From Cronobacter universalis NCTC 9529 (GTDB lineage Bacteria; Pseudomonadota; Gammaproteobacteria; Enterobacterales; Enterobacteriaceae): DNA of 64,000 nt. Below, one piece after another: positions 8,399-16,256 of the stretch. Location of the stretch: the NCBI RefSeq assembly GCF_001277175.1, contig NZ_CP012257.1, positions 1,240,001 to 1,304,000 on the forward strand. Reading direction: 5' to 3'. Position 1 is the stretch's first letter, and each line of letters starts with the position of its first letter. Made by a program: the position numbers and the translations under genes. The notes beneath the pieces are model-generated. The model was not told the DNA's origin, did not search any database, and worked only from the letters and a program-made list of their open reading frames with translations.

Positions 8399-9775
8399 TT
8401 AAAGCAGGATGCTGCCCACCGCCGCCAGCAGGAAGGCGATGGAGCCCAGCAGGGTTTCCATCACGGTCCAGGTTTTCAGCGTGGTTTTCTCATCCATCTC
8501 AAGGAAACGGCCCACCAGCCAGAAGCCGGAGTCGTTGACGTGTGAGAGCACCGTCGCGCCGCCCGCGATGGCGATAACGATAAAGCAGAGATCAAACTGG
8601 CTTAAGCCCGGCGTCGCCTGCACCATCGGCGCGACCAGCGCGGCGGTGGTAGTCAGCGCGACCGTCGCCGAGCCCTGCGCCACGCGCAGCGCGGTGGAGA
8701 TAACAAACGCCGCGAGAATAACCGGCATACCGGTATCGGAAAGCACGCCCGCCAGCGCGTCGCCAATGCCGCTGGCGCGCAGCACGCCGCCGAACATCCC
8801 GCCCGCGCCGGTCACCAGAATAATCCCGCAGATGGGGCCAAGCGCGCCGTCGCAGATTTTCTCCAGATGCTGGCGGCTGTGGTTGCGGCTAAAGACCATC
8901 AGCGCGAAGAAGACGGTGATCAGCAGCGCGACCGGCGTTTTACCGAGCATACGCAGGAAGTTCGCCACGCTGTTGTCGGCGCTGATCCAGCCCAGCACTT
9001 TGGCGGTGTTCAGGCCGGTATCGAGAAAAATGAGCATCAGCGGCAGCAGCAGGATCGTTAACACCATGCCGAAGGACGGCGGGCGATGCGTCGGATCGGC
9101 GTCCACTTCGCCAAGGAACGAGGAGGGGAGTTTGATATCGAATTTTTTACCGGCGTACTGGCCATACAGATAACCGCCGAAATACCAGGTGGGGATAGCG
9201 ATAATCAGACCGACGATCACCAGCAGGCCGATATTGGCGCCCAGCAGTTCGCTGGCGGCAACCGGGCCCGGATGCGGCGGCACCAGCGCATGCATGGCCG
9301 CAAACGCGCCCGCCGCCGGGAAGGCGTATTTCAGCGTCGAACCGCCAAAGCGCTTCGCCACGCTGAAGATAATCGGCAGCATGACGACCAGACCTGCGTC
9401 AAAGAAGATCGGGAAGCCAAACAGCAGCGAGGCGATTCCGAGCGCGAAGGGCGCGCGGTGTTCGCCAAATTTGTTAATCAGCGTATCGGCCAGCACTTTC
9501 GCGCCGCCAGAGACTTCCAGCAGACGGCCTATCATCGCGCCGATGCCCACCAGCAGCGCGACGCCCGCAAGCGTACTGCCAAAGCCTGTTAGCAGCGTAG
9601 GCACGACTTTATCAAATGGCACTTTGGTCAACAGCGCCACAACAATACTGACCAGGGTAAGCGCAAGAAAAGCATGCACTTTAAAGCGCATGATAAGTAT
9701 CAGCAGCAGTACGACGGCCCCGGCGGCAATGCCCAGCAGCGTACCGGCGTCATAAGCGTAAGTGGTTTCTGTCAT
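8399..9775 (-). CDS. GntP-family gluconate/sugar-acid permease
   Basis: A 458-residue hydrophobic protein with about 12-14 predicted membrane segments and the GntP-family signatures GFPIFFDAGLVVMLPI and PPHPGP. The family imports gluconate and related sugar acids by proton symport. Two GntR-type operators lie directly upstream, which supports gluconate as the substrate. The ATG at 9775 (MTETTYAYD) is chosen because GAGGA lies about nine bases before it; the frame is open to a TTG at 9790. Which E. coli paralogue (GntP, GntT, GntU) it corresponds to cannot be decided by eye. Confidence 0.85.
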   Translation of the reverse strand: MTETTYAYDAGTLLGIAAGAVVLLLILIMRFKVHAFLALTLVSIVVALLTKVPFDKVVPTLLTGFGSTLAGVALLVGIGAMIGRLLEVSGGAKVLADTLINKFGEHRAPFALGIASLLFGFPIFFDAGLVVMLPIIFSVAKRFGGSTLKYAFPAAGAFAAMHALVPPHPGPVAASELLGANIGLLVIVGLIIAIPTWYFGGYLYGQYAGKKFDIKLPSSFLGEVDADPTHRPPSFGMVLTILLLPLMLIFLDTGLNTAKVLGWISADNSVANFLRMLGKTPVALLITVFFALMVFSRNHSRQHLEKICDGALGPICGIILVTGAGGMFGGVLRASGIGDALAGVLSDTGMPVILAAFVISTALRVAQGSATVALTTTAALVAPMVQATPGLSQFDLCFIVIAIAGGATVLSHVNDSGFWLVGRFLEMDEKTTLKTWTVMETLLGSIAFLLAAVGSILL

Positions 9776-10174
9776 CGTTATCGTCCTCAATAGGGGTACA
9801 GTGAAACCGTAGCCTGGTCGGCGGTTTTCTCACTGATACCGGTAACATGATACCGATAACATGTGGCGGCTTGTAAACAGGGTCTGTCATATTTATTAAC
9901 ATTTTGAGATCACCGTCAAACTCCTGCATGCACGGCGCTTTTCCTTCCGTCTGCGCATATCCCGCCTCGCGCATCTGTCAAACTTTCCGGACCGTTTTTT
10001 TCACTAAATCGCCAGATTTGTTGGCTATATCGAGCTTTTTTGTCGTGAAGTCGCCGCGAAGTTGCCGCTATTCCATAACCTTAACTAGCTTAGGATCGTG
10101 ATGATTTGCCGTACATCGCGCTGTAGGCGGCGGCGCAACGCCTCCGCACCCTGTTCAGTGCATAAGAGGACATC
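9776..10174. other. Divergent control region between permease and pal-type operon
   Basis: There is no gene in this stretch of 399 bases. Besides the GntR operators it holds an inverted repeat TTTGA-N8-TCAAA (9903-9920) and a 16-base imperfect palindrome CCTTAACTAGCTTAGG (10079-10094), about 80 bases before the binding-protein gene. The latter is a candidate operator for the sugar operon. I see no convincing CRP or MalT box. An AAGAGGA ribosome site ends the region. Confidence 0.45.
9833..9862. promoter_or_regulatory. Two overlapping GntR-type operators
   Basis: CTGATACCGGTAACAT (9833-9848) and ATGATACCGATAACAT (9847-9862) both fit the E. coli GntR operator, ATGTTACCNGTATCAT read on the other strand. 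They overlap by two bases, about 60-90 bases upstream of the permease start, and predict gluconate induction. Confidence 0.75.
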
Positions 10175-11440
10175 ATGAAAAAGCTCACCTTCACTTTTCT
10201 GACCGTGGCGCTGGCGGGCACCAGCCCTTTCGCGTTTGCCGATACCCTGCGCATGGAGTGCCCCGTTTCGCCCGGCGGCAAACAGTACTGCCAGCACATC
10301 AAAGAGCGTTTCGAGAAACAGACCGGCAATCAGCTGGAGTTTATTGAGTTCCCGGCGGCCTCCGATGAAAAGCTGGCGCTGCTGCAACAACTCTTCGCCG
10401 CCAAAGATGAGAAAGCGGTGGACGTGTTTCAGTCCGACACCATCTGGATAGGCCTGCTGGATAAGCAGACGCTCGATCTCACCGACGCGATGGGCGGCAT
10501 GGAAAAAGACTTTTTCCCCGGTCCCTGGAAGAACAACACCGTCAACGGACGCCTGAAAGCAGTGCCGTCGTATATCGATACCGGCGTGCTGTTTTATCGC
10601 AAAGATTTACTGGAAAAATACAAAGAGCAGCCGCCGAAAACATGGGACGAGATGGCGCGCATCGCCACGAAAATCCAGGCGGAGGAGCGCAAGGCGGGAC
10701 ATAAGAATTTCTGGGGGTATATCTTCCAGGGGAAATCTTACGAAGGACTGACCTGTAACGCGCTGGAGTGGATCGATTCATACGGCGGCGGCACGTTTGT
10801 CGATGAAAAAGGGAACGTGACCATTAATAACCCGAAAGCGGCGCAGGCGCTGGATATGGCGCGCGGCTGGATGGGCAAAATCACGCCGAAGGGCGTGCTG
10901 GGTTACAAAGAGGAAGAGTCGCGCACCGTGTTCCAGAACGGCGACGCGCTGTTTATGCGCAACTGGCCGTATGTCTGGCAGCTATCGCAGGCCGATGACA
11001 GCCCGCTTAAGGGCAAAGTGGGCGTGATGCAGCTCCCCGCCGGGCCGGAGGGTCGCCAGGCGACGACGCTCGGCGGCTGGCAGTGGTCGATTAACGCTAA
11101 TACCAAAAACCCGCAAGCCGCCATCGCGCTGCTGAAAATCTTAAGCGATGACGATTCGCAGACGACGCGTCTGAAGATCCTCGGCCATGCGCCGACCCGC
11201 GTGGCGTTGTATGAGAACAAAGAGGTGCTGGCGATTGCGCCGGAGCTGACCCAGTTCCGCGATATCTTCGCCCAGGCCGTGCCGCGCCCGGCGACGGTGA
11301 CCAAAGCGCAGTATCCGCGCGTGTCGAACGCTATTTTCAACGTGACGTTTAGCGTGCTGAACGGCAAAGAGGATGGCAAGAAAGCGGCGGCGGATATGCA
11401 AAAGCGTCTGACGCGCGCGAAGGGCACCGGCTGGCGGTAA
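10175..11440 (+). CDS. palE: ABC transporter sugar-binding protein, alpha-glucoside (palatinose) type
   Basis: A 421-residue family-1 solute-binding protein. It opens with a clear signal peptide (MKKLTFTFLTVALAG, cleavage expected after AFA near residue 22), so the mature protein is periplasmic. The segments DVFQSDTIW and AVPSYIDTGVLFYRKDLLEKY are typical of trehalose/maltose-type binding proteins. It heads an operon with two permeases, an ATPase and two GH13 glucosidases, the layout of the palatinose (isomaltulose) genes palEFGK-QZ of Erwinia rhapontici and the cluster reported in Cronobacter. The substrate is inferred from that context. Confidence 0.85.
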   Translation: MKKLTFTFLTVALAGTSPFAFADTLRMECPVSPGGKQYCQHIKERFEKQTGNQLEFIEFPAASDEKLALLQQLFAAKDEKAVDVFQSDTIWIGLLDKQTLDLTDAMGGMEKDFFPGPWKNNTVNGRLKAVPSYIDTGVLFYRKDLLEKYKEQPPKTWDEMARIATKIQAEERKAGHKNFWGYIFQGKSYEGLTCNALEWIDSYGGGTFVDEKGNVTINNPKAAQALDMARGWMGKITPKGVLGYKEEESRTVFQNGDALFMRNWPYVWQLSQADDSPLKGKVGVMQLPAGPEGRQATTLGGWQWSINANTKNPQAAIALLKILSDDDSQTTRLKILGHAPTRVALYENKEVLAIAPELTQFRDIFAQAVPRPATVTKAQYPRVSNAIFNVTFSVLNGKEDGKKAAADMQKRLTRAKGTGWR

Positions 11441-11461
11441 GGTTTGGATGGCGTGGCGGCT

Positions 11462-11590
11462 GGCGGGTGCGCGTGGCATACCGCCCTGCATACGATGCGC
11501 TGGTTTTCTCGGTGGCGGGTGCGCTTCGCTTACCCGCCCTACAAAAACCAGTTGCGAGTTCGTAGGGCGGGTAAGCCACGCGCACCCGCC
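11462..11590. repeat. REP/BIME cluster between binding-protein and permease genes
   Basis: One degenerate REP-like unit (11462-11485) is followed by a full inverted pair at 11514-11542 and 11562-11590, with the same GGCGGGTGCGC...TTACCCGCCCTAC palindrome as at 5774-5850. The repeats fill most of the 233-base gap. In the E. coli malE-malF gap, REP hairpins protect the upstream mRNA and keep binding protein in excess; the same effect is likely here. Confidence 0.85.
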
Positions 11591-11673
11591 GTTCAAACTC
11601 CTCGCGCCTGCGCGAAAAGGCCGGGGAGAGGTGCTACATCATCGTGTCCCTCAACATGCTCAACGGAGCGCCT

Positions 11674-12627
11674 ATGAAATCCGATAGCCTTACGTCGCCG
11701 CCGGCTCCCCGGCGGCACAACGCCTCCTGGCATCAGCGCCGTCGGCGCGTGGCGTGGGGGCTGGTGCTGCCCTCGCTGCTCCTGCTGGCGCTGGCGGCGG
11801 GCTGGCCGCTGGTTCGCACCATCTGGTTTAGCTTCACCAACGCCATGCTTGACGCGCCCCAGGATTACCAGATGGTGGGCATCGCGAACTACTTTGCGCG
11901 CAAGGATGGTGTGAGCATCGGCGTGCTGAGTGACCCGCTCTGGTGGCAGGCGGTGGGCAATACCCTGTGGTTTACGTTCACCTCGGTGGCGCTGGAGCTG
12001 CTGCTCGGCATGCTGCTGGCGCTGCTGATGAACGAGAAATTCCGCGGGCAGGGGCTGGTGCGAACCGCCATTCTCATTCCGTGGGCCATCCCGACAATCG
12101 TCAGCGCCAAAATGTGGGGCTGGATGTTCCACGATCAGTACGGCGTAGTGAACGATCTGCTCGGCAAAATCGGCCTGCCGTCGCATCTCGCATGGATTGC
12201 CGAGCCGTCGCTCTCCATGTGGGCGGTGGTGATTGCCGATGTCTGGAAAACCACGCCGTTTATGGCGCTGATGCTGCTGGCGGCGCTACAGCTGATTCCG
12301 GCGGATCTTTACGAGGCCGCGAAAGTGGACGGCGCCAGCCCCTGGCAGCGCTTTAAGCGCATCACGCTGCCGCTGATTATGCCCGCGCTGGTGGTGGCGC
12401 TGATTTTCCGCGTGATGGATTCAATGCGTATCTTCGATCTCATCTACGTGCTGACCTCCAACAGCGAGGCGACGATGTCGATTTCCGGTTACGCTCGCGA
12501 GCAGATTGTCTCTTATCAGGATATGGGCATGGGCTCCGCGGCCTCGGTGCTGGTCTTTATGATGGTGGCGGGCATCGCGGCCTGCTTTATCCGCGTCGCG
12601 CGCTTAAACGACAAGGAGAAAAACTGA
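11674..12627 (+). CDS. palF: ABC transporter permease subunit 1 (MalF/PalF type)
   Basis: A 317-residue inner-membrane permease with about six membrane segments. The EAA loop that docks the ATPase is seen as YEAAKVDGASPWQRFKRITLP. The basic N-terminus (HQRRRRV) should be cytoplasmic. The frame is open from a GTG at 11644, but the ATG at 11674 has a GGAG site five to six bases upstream and is preferred. It overlaps the next gene by one base (TGATG), so the two are translationally coupled. Confidence 0.85.
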   Translation: MKSDSLTSPPAPRRHNASWHQRRRRVAWGLVLPSLLLLALAAGWPLVRTIWFSFTNAMLDAPQDYQMVGIANYFARKDGVSIGVLSDPLWWQAVGNTLWFTFTSVALELLLGMLLALLMNEKFRGQGLVRTAILIPWAIPTIVSAKMWGWMFHDQYGVVNDLLGKIGLPSHLAWIAEPSLSMWAVVIADVWKTTPFMALMLLAALQLIPADLYEAAKVDGASPWQRFKRITLPLIMPALVVALIFRVMDSMRIFDLIYVLTSNSEATMSISGYAREQIVSYQDMGMGSAASVLVFMMVAGIAACFIRVARLNDKEKN

Positions 12628-13472
12628 TGAAAATCACGCGCTGGCAGCGCAGGGCAGGGCATAAAGCGGTGATTTACATCGGCGCGCTGATGGCCTGTCT
12701 GTTCTGCGTTTTTCCCTTCTATTACGCCATTATTAGCTCGCTGCGCGCGGGCCAGGAGCTGTTTACGCCCGCCTATTTCCCGAACAGCTGGCACTGGGAT
12801 AACTATGTGGTGGCGCTGGTGGATAACGGCATCGCCCGCAGTCTGCTGAACTCGGTGCTGGTGGCGGTGGTGACGGTGGGCCTCTGTTTGCTGGTGTCGG
12901 TGACTGCCGCCTTTGCGCTGGCGCGCGTGCCGTTTCGCGGGCGTCGCGTACTGCTTTTTACCATTCTCTGCGTCTCGATGTTCCCGCAGGTGGCGGTGCT
13001 GACGGGCATGTTTGAACTGGTGCGCTTTCTCGGGCTTTACGATTCGCTCGGCGCGCTGGTTATCTCCTACACCACGTTTTCGCTGCCGTTCACCGTCTGG
13101 GTGCTGACGACGTTTATGAAGTCGATTCCGGTGGAGCTGGAAGAGGCGGCGATTGTCGATGGCGCGAAAACCGGCACCATTATTCGCCGCGTCTTTGCGC
13201 CGGTGCTGGCGCCCGCGCTGGTGACCACCGGGCTGCTGGCGTTTATCGGCGCCTGGAATGAGTTCATGTTCGCGCTGACGTTTATTATTTCGGGCGACAA
13301 ACGCACCGTGCCGGTCGCCATCAGTATGTTCAGCGGCGCATCAAGCTACGAGCTGCCCTGGGGCAGCATTATGGCCGCGTCGGTGGTGGTGACGCTGCCC
13401 ATTATTGTTCTGGTGATTATCTTCCAGAAACGCATCGTCAGCGGGCTGACCAGCGGGGCGATTAAGGGGTAA
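12627..13472 (+). CDS. palG: ABC transporter permease subunit 2 (MalG/PalG type)
   Basis: A 281-residue permease with six predicted membrane segments. The EAA loop reads LEEAAIVDGAKTGTIIRRVFAP. Length and layout match the MalG-like partner of family CUT1 sugar transporters, which pairs with the preceding permease to form the channel. The start codon overlaps the stop of the first permease gene, and an AAGGAG site lies inside that gene. Confidence 0.87.
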   Translation: MKITRWQRRAGHKAVIYIGALMACLFCVFPFYYAIISSLRAGQELFTPAYFPNSWHWDNYVVALVDNGIARSLLNSVLVAVVTVGLCLLVSVTAAFALARVPFRGRRVLLFTILCVSMFPQVAVLTGMFELVRFLGLYDSLGALVISYTTFSLPFTVWVLTTFMKSIPVELEEAAIVDGAKTGTIIRRVFAPVLAPALVTTGLLAFIGAWNEFMFALTFIISGDKRTVPVAISMFSGASSYELPWGSIMAASVVVTLPIIVLVIIFQKRIVSGLTSGAIKG

Positions 13473-13475
13473 ATC

Positions 13476-14591
13476 ATGGCGCAACTTCGTTTAGAGAAAG
13501 TCCAGAAACGCTACGGCACCCATGCCGAAGTGATTAAGCCGCTCGATTTACAGATCAACAGCGGCGAATTTGTGGTGGTGGTCGGCCCCTCCGGCTGCGG
13601 CAAATCGACGCTGCTGCGCCTGGTCGCCGGGCTTGAGGAGATAACCGACGGCGATATGTATATCGATGACCAGCGGGTCAACGACGATTCGCCGTCGGAG
13701 CGCGGCATTGGCATGGTGTTCCAGTCCTATGCGCTCTATCCGCATATGACGGTCTACCAGAATATGGCGTTCGCGCTTGAAATGGCGAAGGTGCCGGAGA
13801 AGGAGATTGACGAGCGGGTGCGCGAAAGCGCGCGGATTTTACAGCTGGAGCACCTGCTGGATCGCCGCCCGAAAGATCTCTCCGGCGGCCAGCGCCAGCG
13901 CGTGGCCATAGGCCGCGCGATTGTGCGCGAGCCGAGCCTGTTTCTCTTCGACGAACCGCTCTCGAACCTTGACGCCTCGCTGCGCGTGCAGATGCGCATG
14001 GAGATAGCGGCGCTGCACAGGCGCATTCACGCCACCATTCTGTATGTCACGCACGATCAGGTGGAGGCGATGACGCTCGCCGACCGCATCGTCGTTCTCA
14101 ATCAGGGCCAGATTGAACAGGTCGGCACGCCCCTTGCGCTTTACGACACCCCGGCCAACGTGTTTGTCGCGCAGTTTATCGGCTCGCCGAAGATGAACCT
14201 GATCCCCGGCAAAATGCTGCGCGTGATGGAGCACGCCTGCGAGGTGGAGCTGGAAAACGGCCTGCGCCTGACGCTGCCGGTGCAGGCCGTCGCCGGGCAG
14301 GAGGGCGACGCGGTGCAGCTTGGCATTCGCCCGGAGCATGTGGAGATCATGACGCTTGCGAAAGCGGACGTGGAAGGCGAAGTGCTATTCGTTGAGCATA
14401 TGGGTAATGAAACTCTGGTTTATGTGAATGGCGGTTATGGCGCAGAACCGCTGGTCATGCGCCATACTGAGAGGCTGGAAGTCCGGCCTGAGCACCATCT
14501 GGGGCTGAAACTGCCAGCGGAACACTGTTACCTTTTCGACAGCGCGGGCAACGCGTTTGCGCGCTTAAGCGGCCCGAAAACCCAGCATTAA
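13476..14591 (+). CDS. palK: ABC transporter ATP-binding protein, MalK/UgpC type
   Basis: A 371-residue ATPase. Walker A is GPSGCGKST (37-45), the Q loop lies in VFQSYALYPHM, the signature LSGGQ is at 135-139 and Walker B is SLFLFDE (154-160). The C-terminal third is the OB-fold/TOBE domain of MalK-type ATPases, with the LGIRPEHVE motif. Such ATPases energise import and often receive catabolite-control signals through this domain. It follows palG after three bases. Confidence 0.9.
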   Translation: MAQLRLEKVQKRYGTHAEVIKPLDLQINSGEFVVVVGPSGCGKSTLLRLVAGLEEITDGDMYIDDQRVNDDSPSERGIGMVFQSYALYPHMTVYQNMAFALEMAKVPEKEIDERVRESARILQLEHLLDRRPKDLSGGQRQRVAIGRAIVREPSLFLFDEPLSNLDASLRVQMRMEIAALHRRIHATILYVTHDQVEAMTLADRIVVLNQGQIEQVGTPLALYDTPANVFVAQFIGSPKMNLIPGKMLRVMEHACEVELENGLRLTLPVQAVAGQEGDAVQLGIRPEHVEIMTLAKADVEGEVLFVEHMGNETLVYVNGGYGAEPLVMRHTERLEVRPEHHLGLKLPAEHCYLFDSAGNAFARLSGPKTQH

Positions 14592-14600
14592 GGGAGCGTG

Positions 14601-16256
14601 ATGAAAGCAATCGACAAGAAGTGGTGGCATAACGCGGTGGTCTACCAGATCTACCCGCGCAGCTTTATGGACGCCAACGGCGACGGCGTGGGCGATCTGG
14701 CGGGGATCATCAGCAAGCTCGACTATCTGCAACAGCTTGGCATCAACCTTATCTGGCTCTCGCCGGTCTATAAATCGCCGATGGACGACAATGGCTACGA
14801 TATCTCCGATTACGACGACATCGCCGCGGAGTTCGGCACGATGGCGGAGATGGAGCAGCTGATCCAGGAAGCGAAGGCGCGCGATATCTATATCCTGATG
14901 GATCTGGTGGTGAACCACACTTCCGATGAGCACCCGTGGTTTATCGAGGCGAAAAAGGGCAAAGATAACCCGTACCGCGATTTCTATATCTGGCGCAAAC
15001 CGGCTCCGGACGGCGGCCCGCCGAATGATTACCGCTCGCATTTTGGCGGCAGCGGCTGGGCGTATGACGAGGCGAGCGGCGAATATTATCTGCACCAGTT
15101 TTCGGTGCGCCAGCCGGATCTGAACTGGGAAAACCCGCGCGTGCAGGAGGAGATCCACGCGATGATGAACCGCTGGCTGGATAAAGGCATCGGCGGTTTT
15201 CGCATGGACGTTATCGATTTAATCGGCAAAGAGGTGGACCGGCAGATCATGGCGAACGGCAAGCACCTGCATGTGCTGCTGCGCCAGATGCATGACGCCA
15301 CATTCGGCCCGCGCGATTCGCTGACCGTGGGCGAAGCCTGGAGCGCCACGCCGGAAGACGCGCTGCTCTACAGCGATCCGGAACGCCGGGAACTCTCGAT
15401 GGTGTTTCAGTTTGAACATATCAAACAGACCTGGGATGAAAAAGCCGGTAAGTGGCGCAGCAGGCCGTTCGAGCTGTCGCGCTTTAAGGCGGTGATCGAT
15501 AAGTGGCAGACGGCGCTGGCCGACCGCGGCTGGAACTCGCTGTTCTGGAGTAACCACGACCTGCCGCGCGCGGTGTCGAAATTCGGCAATGACGGCGAGT
15601 TTCGTGAGGTCTCGGCGAAAATGCTCGCCACCGCGCTCCACTGCCTGCGCGGCACGCCCTATATCTATCAGGGCGAGGAGATCGGCATGACCAACGTGCG
15701 TTACTCCTCCATTGAAGAGTATCGCGACATCGAGAGCCTCAATTTTTACCGGGAACTGATTGCAGGCGGCCTGACGCATGATGAGATGATGACCGGTATC
15801 TACGCCAACGGCCGCGACAATGCCCGCACGCCGATGCAGTGGGATGAGAGCCCGAACAGCGGCTTTACCACCGGCGTGCCGTGGCTCGGCGTTAACCCGA
15901 ACTATCGCGAGATTAACGTGGCGCAGGCGCTGGCCGAGCCCGATTCCATTCTCTGGCACTATCAAAAGCTGGTGGCGCTGCGTAAACAGTACCCGATTCT
16001 GGTGTATGGCGATTATCAGATGCTGTTTGCCGAGCACCCGGAAGTGTTCGCCTGGGTGCGTCGCTACGAGGGCGACACGCTGCTGGTAATTAACAACTTT
16101 TTCGGCAACGCCATCACGTTGCCCATTCCGGAAGCGATGCAGGCGTGGCACGGCGAATGCCTTATCAGCAACTATGCGCCGCGTGACCAGCTCGCCGTGA
16201 GCCTGGAACTGCAACCTTATGAATCTTTTGCGCTGTTAATTCATCAGGAGGGGTAA
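14601..16256 (+). CDS. palQ: GH13 alpha-glucosidase (oligo-1,6-glucosidase/palatinase type)
   Basis: A 551-residue cytoplasmic glycoside hydrolase of family 13. The (beta/alpha)8 barrel motifs are visible: DLVVNHTSDEHPWF (101-114), the nucleophile D203 in GFRMDVIDL, the acid/base E245 in TVGEAW and the transition-state stabiliser D320 in SNHDLPR. It resembles oligo-1,6-glucosidases and trehalulose/palatinose hydrolases, so it should cleave the imported alpha-glucoside. The ATG at 14601 is used; a GTG at 14598 lies too close to the AGGGAG site. It overlaps the next gene by one base (TAATG). Confidence 0.85.
   Translation: MKAIDKKWWHNAVVYQIYPRSFMDANGDGVGDLAGIISKLDYLQQLGINLIWLSPVYKSPMDDNGYDISDYDDIAAEFGTMAEMEQLIQEAKARDIYILMDLVVNHTSDEHPWFIEAKKGKDNPYRDFYIWRKPAPDGGPPNDYRSHFGGSGWAYDEASGEYYLHQFSVRQPDLNWENPRVQEEIHAMMNRWLDKGIGGFRMDVIDLIGKEVDRQIMANGKHLHVLLRQMHDATFGPRDSLTVGEAWSATPEDALLYSDPERRELSMVFQFEHIKQTWDEKAGKWRSRPFELSRFKAVIDKWQTALADRGWNSLFWSNHDLPRAVSKFGNDGEFREVSAKMLATALHCLRGTPYIYQGEEIGMTNVRYSSIEEYRDIESLNFYRELIAGGLTHDEMMTGIYANGRDNARTPMQWDESPNSGFTTGVPWLGVNPNYREINVAQALAEPDSILWHYQKLVALRKQYPILVYGDYQMLFAEHPEVFAWVRRYEGDTLLVINNFFGNAITLPIPEAMQAWHGECLISNYAPRDQLAVSLELQPYESFALLIHQEG

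Noticed and set aside
9903..9920. TTTGA-N8-TCAAA inverted repeat as a CRP site
   Set aside because: The spacing and bases do not fit TGTGA-N6-TCACA; mentioned only as an unexplained repeat in the gap.
11444..11687. Two short frames between the binding-protein and permease genes
   Set aside because: They are translations of REP palindromes, seen as repeated WRVRFAYPPY-like peptides.
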